From positions 1-37,191 of the forward strand of contig UCEU01000032.1 of the NCBI GenBank assembly GCA_900471485.1: a stretch of 37,191 nt of DNA. Reading direction: 5' to 3'. Positions 17,584-26,037 of the stretch are shown here, piece after piece. Made by a program: the position numbers and the translations under genes. Position 1 is the stretch's first letter; every line of letters begins with the position of its first letter. The notes below the pieces were generated by a model. The model saw only the letters and a program-made list of their open reading frames with translations. It was not told the origin of the DNA and searched no databases. The DNA is from Hyphomicrobiales bacterium. Its GTDB lineage: Bacteria; Pseudomonadota; Alphaproteobacteria; Rhizobiales; Rhizobiaceae.

Positions 17584-18535
17584 GTCTTTGAAGAGCATCA
17601 CTTTCGGCGTCTTCGCCGCATCGCTGATGGCCGGCGTCGCGCATGCCGACATCACCGTCTACACCGCCGGCCCGCAGAGCCTGATCGACAAGCTGTCGGC
17701 CGGCTTCACCAAGGAGACCGGCGTCAAGGTCAACGTCTTCCAGGCAACGACCGGCAAGGTCATGGCCCGCATCGAGGCCGAAGCCTCGAACCCTGTCGTC
17801 GACGTGCTGATCTCGGCCTCCTGGGATACGGCGACCGATTTCGCCAAGCGCGGCTGGCTCGTTTCCTACACCAGCCCGAACGCCGCCAAGGTTCCCGATT
17901 TCCTGAAGACCGATACAGCCGTCGCACAGGGCATCTCGGCGCTCGGCATCGCCTGGAACACCAAGAGCGAAACGCCGAAGCCGGCCGAATGGGCCGATCT
18001 CGCCAAGCCCGAGTACAAGGACCTCGTCAACATTCCGGATCCGGCACAGTCGGGCTCGTCCTTCGAACTGACGGCGGCGCTCGCCGGTCAGGACGATTTC
18101 AAGCTCTTCAAGGAGCTGAAGGATAACGGCGCGATCATCGCCGGCGCCAACGCCGAAGCGCTGAACCCGGTTCTGCAGGGCGCCAAGGCCGCCGTCTTCG
18201 GCGCGGTCGACTACATCACGCTCGCCGCCAAGGAAAAGGGCGAAAACATCGACGTGATCTTCCCGGCTTCCGGCACCGTCATCGCGCCGCGTCCGGCCAT
18301 GATCCTCAACTGGTCGAAGAACCAGGACGAGGCCAAGAAGTTCATCGACTACATGCTGTCCGACGAAGGCCAGAAGCTGGTCGCCGACCAGATGCTGATG
18401 CCCGCCCGCAGCGACATCCCGGCCAACCGTCCGCTGATGAGCGACCTGAAGCTCCTGAAGTACGACACGGCCGCCGTCTACGGAAAGCGCAAGGAAACGC
18501 TGAAGCAGACCGCCGACATCTTCGGCAGCAAGTAA
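17576..18535 (+). CDS. ABC importer periplasmic binding protein (family 1, ferric/phosphonate-type)
   Basis: A 319-residue secreted protein: signal peptide about 1-24 (cleavage after AHA), then ITVYTAGPQSLIDKLSAGFTKETG typical of family 1 extracellular binding proteins (FbpA, FutA, PhnS relatives) and a C-terminal FIDYMLSDEGQKLVADQ. Classical ferric-binding proteins hold iron with two adjacent tyrosines and an N-terminal His; no Tyr-Tyr pair occurs and the N-terminal segment lacks the His. An anionic, perhaps phosphorus-containing ligand is thus more likely. The ATG at 17576 overlaps the ATPase stop by 8 bp; a TTG at 17570 is better spaced from AAGAGGG and may be the real start. Confidence 0.85.
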
Positions 18536-18545
18536 GGACCAGTTG

Positions 18546-20225
18546 ATGAAGACGAACGGCATCGGCGGCGCGACACCAGCCGCTTGGCTCGCCATCGCGA
18601 CTTTGAGCGTCATCGTTGCCGTTCCCTTCATCGCCATCGTCCTGCAGGGCATCTTTCCCGATCTCGGGCAGGGCTCCTTTTCGGGCCCTTTCTCGGCGCT
18701 CTTCGCCACGCTCGGCGACAGCGCGCTGATCGGCATGGCCGGCAATACCATCCTGCTCGGCGGCTGCGTCGTCATCGCCTCGGCGCTGGTGGCGGTGCCG
18801 CTCGGCGTGATCCGGGCGCTCTACCGCGTTCCGCTGGCGCCGCTCTGGGACGTGCTGCTGCTCGTCCCCTTCATGATACCGCCCTACATCGCCACGCTGG
18901 GCTGGATCATGACGCTGCAGCCGCGCGGCTATCTCGAGCAGCTGGCGGGCTTCAACCTCGCGCCCTTCCTGTTCTCGCTCTTCGGCATGACCATGGTCAT
19001 GGCCTTCAATACGCTCCCGGTGGTCTATTTCGCGGTGTCGCGCACGGTGGAAGCCGTCGGTGCGCGCTATGCCGATGTCGGCCGTGTCTTCGGGGCGACC
19101 CCGGCGCGCGCCTTCTGGCGGATCACGCTGCCGCTTTCGGCACCCGGGCTCGTCGCCAGCCTGATGCTGGTCTTCGCCGCGGCGATCGAGGAGTACGGCA
19201 CGCCGGCAGCCCTTGGCCGCCGCGCCGGCTTCCAGGTTCTCGTCACAGGCATCGACCTGCGCATCTCCGACTGGCCGATCGATCTGCCGGGCGCCGCGAT
19301 CCTTTCCATCCTGCTCGTTACCCTGTCGCTGGTGGCTTTCCTGCTGCAGCGCTGGATCCTGTCTCGGCGTTCCTACCAGACGGTCAGCGGCAAGCCGCTC
19401 GCCAAGGACAAGCGGCCGCTCGGCGCCTATAAAGTTCTCGTCGTGATCGCGTTCGCGGTCGTCTCGTTCCTGGCCACCGGGCTGCCGCTGCTGGCGATCC
19501 TGATAACGGCGCTGTCGCGGACGATTTCCGGCGGGCTGGCCTTCGACAATCTCAGCCTCGACAATTTCGCGGCGGTGTTCTCCAACAGCGCCGGCGCCGT
19601 GGAAGCGCTCGGCAACAGCTTCTCGCTCGGCATCGGCACCGCCGTCATCACCGGGCTGATCGGCGTTGTCGCCGCCTATACTGTCGTTAAGACGCGGATG
19701 CGCGGGCGCATTGCCATCGACATCATGACCATCCTGCCGAACGCGCTTCCCGGCATCGTCGTCGCCGTCGGGCTCATCCTTGCCTGGAACATGCCCTGGC
19801 TTCCCGCCACCCCCTACAATACCGGGTTGATCCTGCTGCTTGCCTATTGCTGCATCCTGTTGCCGCAGCCGGTGCGCTACACGGTGGCCGCCTTCCAGCA
19901 GATCGGCGACAGCCTGGAGGCCGCGGCCCGGGTGAGCGGCGCGAACGGCGCCACGGCGTTTCGCCGCATCCTGCTGCCGCTGGTGTTTCCGAGCCTCGCC
20001 TCGGCCATGCTGCTCGTCTTCGCGCTGGCGTCGCGCGAGCTCGTCGCTTCCGTGGTCGTGGCGCCCGTCGGGATGCAGACCATCGCCACCTTCATCTGGC
20101 GGCAGTTCGAGCAGGGCTCGGTCGGGCTCGGCATGGCCATGGCCTTCGTCGCCATCCTTATCACCACGCTGCTGCCGCTGCTGCTGCTCAGCCTGCTTCG
20201 CCGCGGCGGGCTGGTGGCGCAGTGA
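18546..20225 (+). CDS. ABC importer permease with two fused transmembrane domains
   Basis: A 559-residue inner-membrane protein with about twelve helices in two homologous halves, like FbpB, ThiP and the AEP-type permeases. Each half carries an EAA loop that docks the ATPase: EAVGARYADVGRVFGATPARAFWRITLPLSAPGL in the first and DSLEAAARVSGANGATAFRRILLPLVFPSL in the second. The start at ATG 18546 is set by AAGGA 7 bases upstream, 10 bp after the binding-protein stop, so the three genes form one operon. With a single ATPase gene, two ATPases would bind one fused permease. The PhoD-like gene begins 121 bp downstream. Confidence 0.92.
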   Translation: MKTNGIGGATPAAWLAIATLSVIVAVPFIAIVLQGIFPDLGQGSFSGPFSALFATLGDSALIGMAGNTILLGGCVVIASALVAVPLGVIRALYRVPLAPLWDVLLLVPFMIPPYIATLGWIMTLQPRGYLEQLAGFNLAPFLFSLFGMTMVMAFNTLPVVYFAVSRTVEAVGARYADVGRVFGATPARAFWRITLPLSAPGLVASLMLVFAAAIEEYGTPAALGRRAGFQVLVTGIDLRISDWPIDLPGAAILSILLVTLSLVAFLLQRWILSRRSYQTVSGKPLAKDKRPLGAYKVLVVIAFAVVSFLATGLPLLAILITALSRTISGGLAFDNLSLDNFAAVFSNSAGAVEALGNSFSLGIGTAVITGLIGVVAAYTVVKTRMRGRIAIDIMTILPNALPGIVVAVGLILAWNMPWLPATPYNTGLILLLAYCCILLPQPVRYTVAAFQQIGDSLEAAARVSGANGATAFRRILLPLVFPSLASAMLLVFALASRELVASVVVAPVGMQTIATFIWRQFEQGSVGLGMAMAFVAILITTLLPLLLLSLLRRGGLVAQ

Positions 20226-20236
20226 TGCTGCCTGCA

Positions 20237-20298
20237 ATGTGACAGGACTGTCGCCGAAGTTTCGAAAAACCGTCACGCCGCCTTCAAGCGAATGACAT
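20237..20298 (+). promoter_or_regulatory. Weak array of PHO-box-like heptamers before the phosphatase gene
   Basis: In steps of exactly 11 bp the sequence reads ATGTGAC (20237), CTGTCGC (20248), GTTTCGA (20259), CCGTCAC (20270), CCTTCAA (20281) and ATGACAT (20292). CTGTCGC and CCGTCAC each match 5 of 7 positions of the PhoB unit; the others are weaker. The common phase is suggestive, but no pair is a clear PHO box, so this is a low-confidence operator. Confidence 0.25.
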
Positions 20299-20346
20299 GA
20301 GATCAGCCATAGGTTCGGCCCTCCCGTTAACCGGATAGACCTTGGC

Positions 20347-21924
20347 ATGAAACTGACAGAACCGACCCGCCGCCGCTTTCTCTCCTCGATGGGGGCGGTT
20401 GGCGGCTTTGCCTTGGCGGGGCTGGCGATGCCCTATTACGCGCGCGGCTCCTCCAGTCGCCCCATCTTCACCTCGGGCGTGCAATCGGGCGATGTCGACC
20501 AAACTTCGGGCGTGGTGTGGACGCAGGTGGACCGACCTGCACGGCTCTATCTCGAATATTCGACGAGCGACCGGTTTGCCAATGCGGTGCGCGTCGCGCC
20601 AATCGACGTGACGCCGGAGACCAATCTGGCGGCAAAACTTTTGCTGCAGGACCTGCCGGCCGACCAGGAGATCTTCTACCGCTTCCGCGCGGCCGACCTG
20701 CAGGATGTCAACGACGTCTCCGAACCGATCCACGGGCAGTTCCTGACGGCGCCGACGAGCAAGCGCAGCATCCGCTTCGTCTGGTCCGGCGATACGGTCG
20801 GGCAGGGCTGGGGAATCGACGAGGAGGGGATGCGGACCTATTCGACGATCGCCTACCACCGCCCGGATTTCATGATCCATTCCGGCGATACGATCTATGC
20901 CGACAATCCCGTTACCGACGAGGTCAGGCTGCGCGACGGGCGGGTCTGGAAGAACCGCATCGTCACCGAGGCGAAGCGCGACATCGCGCAGACGCTCGAC
21001 CAGTTTCGCGGGCAATGGGCCTATAACCTGCTCGACGACCATGTGAAGGCGCTGAACGCCGTCTGTCCGGTGTTCTACCAGTGGGACGACCACGAGGTGC
21101 TGAACAACTGGTCGCCTTCCACGGATCTGCGCGACGACGATCGTTACAAGGAAAAATCCATCGCCACGCTCTCGGCGCGCGCCAGCCGCGCCTTTCACGA
21201 GATGACGCCGATCCGCTACGTCGCCGACGAGCCCGGCCGCATCTACCGGAAGGTTTCCTACGGTCCGATGCTCGACGTGTTCTTCATCGATCTGCGCTCC
21301 TATCGCGGGCCGAACAGCCATGGGCTCGACAAGGAGCTTTCGCCGGACGCGCGGCTGCTCGGCGAGCGTCAGGTGGTGTGGCTGAAGCGCGAGCTGGTGC
21401 GCTCGACGGCGACGTGGAAGGTGATTGCCTGCGACCTGCCGATCGGGCTCGTCATCTGGGATGACTACGGCAACCGGCGCGGATCGGAATCGATCTCCAA
21501 TGGCGACAACGGCGCGCCGCTCGGTCGCGAGCTCGAGTTCGCCGACCTCCTGCGCTTCATCCGCGATGCCGGTATTTCCAACATGATCTGGCTGACGGCG
21601 GACGTGCACTATACGGCGGCGCATTACTACGACCCCGGCAAGGCCAGGTTCCGCGAGTTCCTGCCGTTCTGGGAGTTCGTGGCCGGGCCGCTGCACTCGG
21701 GCACCTACGGGCCGCAGGAGCTCGATATGACCTTCGGGCCTCAGGTGAAGTTCATGAAGGCGGCGCCGGGCGGCGTCGAGCAGAACCTGCCGCCGTCGGA
21801 TGGCATGCAGTTCTTCGGCCTCGTCGACATCGACGGCGAGAGCGAGCAGCTGACGGTGCGGCTGATGGATCGCAACGACCAGGAGCTCTGGCGGGTGGTG
21901 CTCGACCCCGAACGGACAGTCTGA
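20347..21924 (+). CDS. phoD: PhoD-like alkaline phosphatase/phosphodiesterase, Tat-exported
   Basis: A 525-residue protein with a twin-arginine signal (TRRRFLSSMGAVGGFALAGLAMP, residues 7-29), so it is exported folded with its metals. An N-terminal beta-sandwich (PIFTSGVQSGDVDQTSGVVWTQ) precedes the metallophosphatase core: WSGDTVGQGWG, FMIHSGDTIYAD, YQWDDHEVLNNW, and a late MIWLTADVHYTAAHYY, matching the metal ligands of PhoD (Ca2+/Fe3+). Members release phosphate from mono- and diesters. Length is normal. The start at 20347 has only GGAT at a distance as ribosome binding site. It follows the ABC importer by 121 bp on the same strand and may be co-regulated. Confidence 0.9.
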   Translation: MKLTEPTRRRFLSSMGAVGGFALAGLAMPYYARGSSSRPIFTSGVQSGDVDQTSGVVWTQVDRPARLYLEYSTSDRFANAVRVAPIDVTPETNLAAKLLLQDLPADQEIFYRFRAADLQDVNDVSEPIHGQFLTAPTSKRSIRFVWSGDTVGQGWGIDEEGMRTYSTIAYHRPDFMIHSGDTIYADNPVTDEVRLRDGRVWKNRIVTEAKRDIAQTLDQFRGQWAYNLLDDHVKALNAVCPVFYQWDDHEVLNNWSPSTDLRDDDRYKEKSIATLSARASRAFHEMTPIRYVADEPGRIYRKVSYGPMLDVFFIDLRSYRGPNSHGLDKELSPDARLLGERQVVWLKRELVRSTATWKVIACDLPIGLVIWDDYGNRRGSESISNGDNGAPLGRELEFADLLRFIRDAGISNMIWLTADVHYTAAHYYDPGKARFREFLPFWEFVAGPLHSGTYGPQELDMTFGPQVKFMKAAPGGVEQNLPPSDGMQFFGLVDIDGESEQLTVRLMDRNDQELWRVVLDPERTV

Positions 21925-22058
21925 TGCGACCCATGATATACGCGCATTCCTTTCATTCCAGGCTCCCCCCTTTCGCATTCGCGAAAAACACTGTAAGAGC
22001 CGCCCCAATGCAATTGGCGCCCTCCCAGCGTGGCGCCCCAGCCTCAGAGATTTGACAT

Positions 22059-23876
22059 ATGGCACTTCGCAACATCGCGATTATCGCGCACGTTGACCAT
22101 GGCAAGACGACACTGGTCGACGAGCTCCTGAAACAGTCCGGCTCGTTCCGCGAAAACCAGCGCGTTGCGGAACGCGTGATGGACTCGAACGACCTGGAAA
22201 AGGAACGCGGTATCACGATCCTTGCCAAGGCGACCTCGGTCGAGTGGAAGGGTGTTCGCATCAACATCGTCGACACCCCCGGCCACGCCGACTTCGGCGG
22301 TGAAGTCGAGCGTATCCTGTCGATGGTGGATGGCGCGATCGTTCTGGTCGACTCGTCGGAAGGCCCGATGCCGCAGACCAAGTTCGTCGTCTCCAAGGCG
22401 CTGAAGGTCGGCCTCCGCCCGATCGTCGCGATCAATAAGATCGACCGTCCCGATGGTCGCCACGAGGAAGTCATCAACGAAGTGTTCGACCTCTTCGCCA
22501 GCCTCGACGCCACCGACGAACAGCTCGACTTCCCGATCCTCTACGGTTCCGGTCGCGATGGCTGGATGAACGTCAATCCTGAAGGTCCGAAGGACAAGGG
22601 TCTGGCACCGCTGCTCGACCTCGTGCTCGAGCACGTTCCGGAGCCGACGGTCGCCGAAGGCCCGTTCACGATGATCGGCACCATCCTGGAAGCCAACCCC
22701 TTCCTCGGCCGCATCATCACCGGCCGCATCAATTCCGGCTCGATCAAGCCGAACCAGGCCGTCAAGGTTCTGGCGCAGGACGGCAAGACGATCGAAACCG
22801 GTCGTATCTCGAAGATCCTCGCTTTCCGCGGCATCGAGCGCACCTCGATCGAAGAAGCACATGCAGGCGACATCGTCGCCATCGCCGGCCTCTCCAAGGG
22901 CACGGTTGCCGATACCTTCTGTGATCCCGCGATCAACGAAGCGCTGACCGCGCAGCCGATCGACCCGCCGACCGTTACCATGTCCTTCATCGTCAACGAC
23001 AGCCCGCTCGCCGGCACCGAAGGCGACAAGGTTACCTCGCGCGTCATCCGTGACCGTCTTTACAAGGAAGCCGAAGGTAACGTCGCGCTGAAGATCGAAG
23101 AAGCTGAAGGCAAGGATTCGTTCTACGTGTCCGGCCGCGGCGAATTGCAGCTCGCCGTTCTGATCGAAACCATGCGCCGCGAAGGCTTCGAGCTCGCCGT
23201 GTCGCGTCCGCGCGTCGTCATGCACCGCGACGAGAACGACCAGTTGATGGAGCCGATCGAAGAAGTCGTCATCGACGTCGATGAAGAGCATTCCGGCGTC
23301 GTCGTTCAGAAGATGTCCGAGCGCAAGGCTGAAATGACCGAGCTGCGTCCTTCGGGCGGCAACCGCGTTCGCCTGGTGTTCAACGCTCCGACCCGCGGCC
23401 TGATCGGCTACCAGTCGGAACTCCTCACCGACACGCGCGGCACCGCCGTGATGAACCGCCTGTTCAAGGACTACCAGCCCTACAAGGGTGAAATCGGTGG
23501 CCGCACGAACGGCGTTCTCTTGGCAAACGCTGCCGGTGAAGCCGTGGCCTACGCCATGTTCAACCTGGAAGATCGCGGCCCGATGATGATCGAGCCGGGC
23601 GAAAAGGTCTACATGGGGATGATCATCGGCATTCACTCCCGCGACAACGACCTCGAGGTCAACGTCCTCAAGGGCAAGCAGCTGACCAACATCCGCGCCG
23701 CCGGCAAGGACGAAGCCGTCAAGCTGACGCCTCCGATCCGCATGACGCTCGACCGCGCTCTCTCCTGGATCCAGGACGACGAGCTGATGGAAGTGACGCC
23801 GAAGTCGATCCGTCTGCGCAAGATGTATCTCGACGCCAACGACCGCAAGCGCTTCGCCAAGGCGAAGACGGCCTAA
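22059..23876 (+). CDS. typA: Ribosome-associated GTPase TypA/BipA
   Basis: A 605-residue translational GTPase of the EF-G/LepA superfamily. G1 AHVDHGKTTL (10-19), the ERGITI switch I segment, G3 DTPGHADFGG and G4 NKIDRP are intact, followed by domains II, III, V and the TypA-specific C-terminal domain (GRTNGVLLANAAGEAVAYAMFNLEDRG; GMIIGIHSRDNDLEVNVLKGKQLTNIRAAGKDE). It acts in 50S assembly and in stress and cold adaptation. Codons ending in T (GGT, CGT, GTT) are more frequent than in neighbouring genes, as for highly expressed proteins. Start at 22059; the ribosome binding site is weak. A strong terminator follows. Confidence 0.97.
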   Translation: MALRNIAIIAHVDHGKTTLVDELLKQSGSFRENQRVAERVMDSNDLEKERGITILAKATSVEWKGVRINIVDTPGHADFGGEVERILSMVDGAIVLVDSSEGPMPQTKFVVSKALKVGLRPIVAINKIDRPDGRHEEVINEVFDLFASLDATDEQLDFPILYGSGRDGWMNVNPEGPKDKGLAPLLDLVLEHVPEPTVAEGPFTMIGTILEANPFLGRIITGRINSGSIKPNQAVKVLAQDGKTIETGRISKILAFRGIERTSIEEAHAGDIVAIAGLSKGTVADTFCDPAINEALTAQPIDPPTVTMSFIVNDSPLAGTEGDKVTSRVIRDRLYKEAEGNVALKIEEAEGKDSFYVSGRGELQLAVLIETMRREGFELAVSRPRVVMHRDENDQLMEPIEEVVIDVDEEHSGVVVQKMSERKAEMTELRPSGGNRVRLVFNAPTRGLIGYQSELLTDTRGTAVMNRLFKDYQPYKGEIGGRTNGVLLANAAGEAVAYAMFNLEDRGPMMIEPGEKVYMGMIIGIHSRDNDLEVNVLKGKQLTNIRAAGKDEAVKLTPPIRMTLDRALSWIQDDELMEVTPKSIRLRKMYLDANDRKRFAKAKTA

Positions 23877-23901
23877 GCCGCTTCCGCTTTCAGAGCCTTC
23901 G

Positions 23902-23932
23902 AAAACCCCGGCCTTCGCGCCGGGGTTTTTTA
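23902..23932 (+). terminator. Intrinsic terminator of typA
   Basis: AAAACCCCGGC (23902-23912) pairs perfectly with GCCGGGGTTTT (23919-23929) over a 6-base loop containing TTCG, followed by more T. It starts 26 bp past the typA stop. Confidence 0.95.
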
Positions 23933-23956
23933 TTTGTGTGGTTCGCCGAATCCTTC

Positions 23957-23985
23957 TTGTCGCAATAGTTAAAAAAGCGTTAAAT
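23957..23985 (+). promoter_or_regulatory. Probable promoter of the GNAT gene
   Basis: TTGTCG (23957-23962), preceded by C, and TTAAAT (23980-23985) are 17 bp apart. The block CTTGTC resembles the rhizobial -35 CTTGAC. The region is unusually A/T-rich for this genome. The leader to the ATG at 24081 would be about 90 bases. Confidence 0.4.
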
Positions 23986-24080
23986 TTCAGATGTCGTCCA
24001 CATGTTAAGCCTGTGGGCAATCGAACGTAATGCGCTGGCGCATATGGTTAATTGTCCGCGACGGGGCCAGAGTAAGCGTC

Positions 24081-24587
24081 ATGAAGACATTGTCGATCGA
24101 TGTTCGGCGGGCCGAGCCGCACGATTCCCGAGCCATATCGGAAGTGCACCGGCTTGCGTGGAAACACACCTATGCGGGCATCATCCCGCACAAGGCGCTG
24201 AACCAGATGATCGAACGCCGCGGCGAGAACTGGTGGCTGAAGGCCACCCGCGGCCCGGCCACGCTTCTCGTTCTCGATGTGGCCGGCGTCGTCGCCGGCT
24301 ATGCCACCCTCGGCCTCAACCGCGCCCGCGCGCTGCCGCAGGAAGGCGAGATCTACGAACTCTACCTGCGCCCCGAATACCAGGGCATCGGCCTCGGCCA
24401 CCTGTTGTTCAGCGAAGCGCAGCGCCTTTTGAAGTCGCTCGGCTGCAAGGGCATGGTCGTCTGGTGCCTGGAGGAGAACGACGGCGGCGCCGAGTTCTAT
24501 CGTGGCCATGGCGGGGTCGACTATTGCGAGGGCATGGAGACCTTCGACCACAAGCAGCTGAAGAAGATCGGTTTCATCTGGAACTGA
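24081..24587 (+). CDS. GNAT family N-acetyltransferase
   Basis: A 168-residue acetyl-CoA-dependent acyltransferase. The fold is recognisable from the N-terminal VRRAEPHDSRAISEVHRLAWKHTYAGIIP, typical of a large subgroup with the YAGIxP motif, the beta-4 segment IYELYLRPEYQGIGLGHLLF that holds the acetyl-CoA pyrophosphate loop (Q-x-x-G-x-G/L), and AEFYRGHGG near the end. Substrate unknown. The start at 24081 (MKTLSIDVRRAEP) has AGAGTAAG upstream; a longer version to 24030 is less likely. It sits alone between typA and ppa, followed by 153 bp without a gene that must hold the ppa promoter. Confidence 0.9.
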   Translation: MKTLSIDVRRAEPHDSRAISEVHRLAWKHTYAGIIPHKALNQMIERRGENWWLKATRGPATLLVLDVAGVVAGYATLGLNRARALPQEGEIYELYLRPEYQGIGLGHLLFSEAQRLLKSLGCKGMVVWCLEENDGGAEFYRGHGGVDYCEGMETFDHKQLKKIGFIWN

Positions 24588-24740
24588 TCGGGTTCGTCCG
24601 GACCGCGGCGCTGCCCAGTTTTCCGGCATTTTGAAGGCCAGATCATAAAACTATCATGTGTTCGCGCTGCTCTGTTGTGTTGCGTCACCGCATGAATCCG
24701 ATTATCTGGCTGCGAACATTCACGTCGCGGGAGTAATCGC

Positions 24741-25277
24741 ATGCGCATCGACGCCATTTCCATTGGCAAGAACCCACCTGAGGACGTCAACGTCATCGTT
24801 GAAGTTCCAGTCGGCGGCCACCCGATCAAGTACGAGATGGACAAGGAAGCCGGCACGCTCGTCGTCGACCGTTTCCTCTACACGCCGATGACCTACCCGG
24901 GTAACTACGGCTTCGTACCGCACACCCTGTCGGAAGACGGCGACCCGATCGACGTCCTGATCGCCAGCACCCGTCCGCTGGTTCCGGGCTGTGTCATCAA
25001 CGTGCGCCCGATCGGCGTCCTGAAGATGGAAGACAATTCCGGCAAGGACGAAAAGATCATTGCCGTACCGTCGCAGAAGCTGACCATGCGCTACGACAAG
25101 GTCCGCGACTACACCGACATGCCTGAGATCACGCTCAAGCAGATCGAGCATTTCTTCGAGCACTACAAGGATCTGGAGCCCGGCAAGTGGGTGAAGATCT
25201 ACGGCTGGGGCGACGCCAAGGAAGCCGGTGCGCTGATCCTCGAGGCGATCGAACGCGCCAAGAAGGAAAAGGCCTGA
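24741..25277 (+). CDS. ppa: Inorganic pyrophosphatase (family I)
   Basis: A 178-residue soluble pyrophosphatase that hydrolyses PPi to phosphate and so drives biosynthetic reactions. The signature DGDPIDVLI (about residues 66-74) with its three metal-binding aspartates is intact, as are YPGNYGFVPHTL and KWVKIYGWGD near the C-terminus. Length is normal for the bacterial hexameric type. Start at 24741 is supported by GGGAG six bases upstream. The stop TGA (25275-25277) directly abuts the convergent DUF167 stop at 25278, so the mRNA necessarily continues into the antisense of that gene, where its terminator lies. Confidence 0.97.
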   Translation: MRIDAISIGKNPPEDVNVIVEVPVGGHPIKYEMDKEAGTLVVDRFLYTPMTYPGNYGFVPHTLSEDGDPIDVLIASTRPLVPGCVINVRPIGVLKMEDNSGKDEKIIAVPSQKLTMRYDKVRDYTDMPEITLKQIEHFFEHYKDLEPGKWVKIYGWGDAKEAGALILEAIERAKKEKA

Positions 25278-25286
25278 TTACAGGCC
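25271..25286 (-). terminator. Hairpin over both stop codons, terminator candidate for the yggT-DUF167 operon
   Basis: GGCCTG (25271-25276) pairs with CAGGCC (25281-25286) around ATTA, which contains the stop codons of both convergent genes. On the minus strand it is followed by TTTTCCTT, which lies within the last codons of ppa. The stem is short, so termination may be partial. Confidence 0.5.
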
Positions 25287-25592
25287 GAGTAAAGCATTCA
25301 GCTTTCCAATCACATCCTCCGGCTCGGCATCGATCCGGAGGATTTTTTTGCGCGCCGTATCGCCCGACAAGAGGCTGACCGACGACTTCGGGACGCCGAG
25401 CGATTTGGCGAGGAGGGCGATCAGCGCCTTGTTGGCCTTGCCCTTTTCCGGAACCGCGGTGACGCGCGCCTTCACAAACGCCTTTCCGTCGGCGTCATGC
25501 TCGATACCATCGATTGAATCGCGGCCGCCGTTCGGCGTCAGCCTGACGGCCAGCGTTACATGATCGGCAAATGCCGCGAAGGGCAGGCTCAC
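25278..25592 (-). CDS. DUF167 (YggU) family protein
   Basis: A 104-residue protein of the small DUF167/YggU family: LAVRLTPNGGRDSIDGIEHDADGKAFVKARVTAVPEKGKANKALIALLAKSLGVPKSSVSLLSGDTARKKILRID, with the KGKANKALI motif. Function is unknown; it is commonly next to yggT. I choose the GTG at 25592, because GTGA overlaps the yggT stop by 4 bp and the upstream reading frame is not protein-like. Its codons 84-96 (KKILRIDAEPEDV) double as the antisense of the ppa terminator. Confidence 0.9.
   Translation of the reverse strand: MSLPFAAFADHVTLAVRLTPNGGRDSIDGIEHDADGKAFVKARVTAVPEKGKANKALIALLAKSLGVPKSSVSLLSGDTARKKILRIDAEPEDVIGKLNALLGL
25314..25349 (+). terminator. Intrinsic terminator of ppa, inside the DUF167 gene
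   Basis: ATCCTCCGG (25314-25322) pairs perfectly with CCGGAGGAT (25335-25343) over a 12-base loop and is followed by seven T residues (25343-25349). It lies 37 bp past the ppa stop and within the coding sequence of the convergent DUF167 gene, where the T run encodes a Lys-Lys pair. Confidence 0.88.
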
Positions 25593-25903
25593 ATCGCCGC
25601 GCGGTAGAGCGCCGGGAAGACCGAGTTGCGCAGGACCGACTGGATGAAGAAGATGATCAGGAGCAGCACGATCGGCGAAATGTCGATGCCGCCGAGGTTG
25701 GGCATGAAGCGGCGGATCGGGCGCAGCACCGGCTCGGTGACGTTGTAGAGGAACATGCCGACCGAGTTCACGAACTGGTTGCTGGAGTTGATGACGTTGA
25801 AGGCATAGAGCCACGAGAAGATGGCGCTCGCGATCAGAATCCAGACATAGATCACCAATGCCATATCAATGGTTTGAAAGAGGGCTGCGATGATGCCGGC
25901 CAT
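25589..25903 (-). CDS. YggT family membrane protein
   Basis: A 104-residue protein with two hydrophobic helices (about 3-28, MALVIYVWILIASAIFSWLY, and about 72-95, DISPIVLLLIIFFIQSVL) and the YggT hallmark between them: YNVTEPVLRPIRRFMPNLGGIDISP. The family is linked to osmotic tolerance in E. coli and to cell division or plastid nucleoid/cofactor assembly in photosynthetic relatives; the role here is unknown. The start at 25903 is set by CTGGAG seven bases upstream. It is translationally coupled to the DUF167 gene through GTGA, and divergent from the MFS gene. Confidence 0.93.
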   Translation of the reverse strand: MAGIIAALFQTIDMALVIYVWILIASAIFSWLYAFNVINSSNQFVNSVGMFLYNVTEPVLRPIRRFMPNLGGIDISPIVLLLIIFFIQSVLRNSVFPALYRAAM

Positions 25904-26037
25904 TGTCGTCTCCAGTTCGTTGTTGACAGACATGTAGACATTGGCGACTAAACGGGCAAGTACCCTGTTGAAACAGCCGCTCGCGCGGGCTTCGAGGCCC
26001 GGCGGCATGGTGTCGCGGCGGCGATTGGAAAGCCTTC

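Noticed and set aside
18342..20348. 668-codon minus-strand reading frame opposite the permease gene
   Set aside because: Composition is a run of Arg, Asp, Gln and Gly with no hydrophobic core; the plus strand encodes a clear double permease.
22044..24020. 658-codon minus-strand reading frame opposite typA
   Set aside because: Antisense of a strongly conserved GTPase; no recognisable domain.
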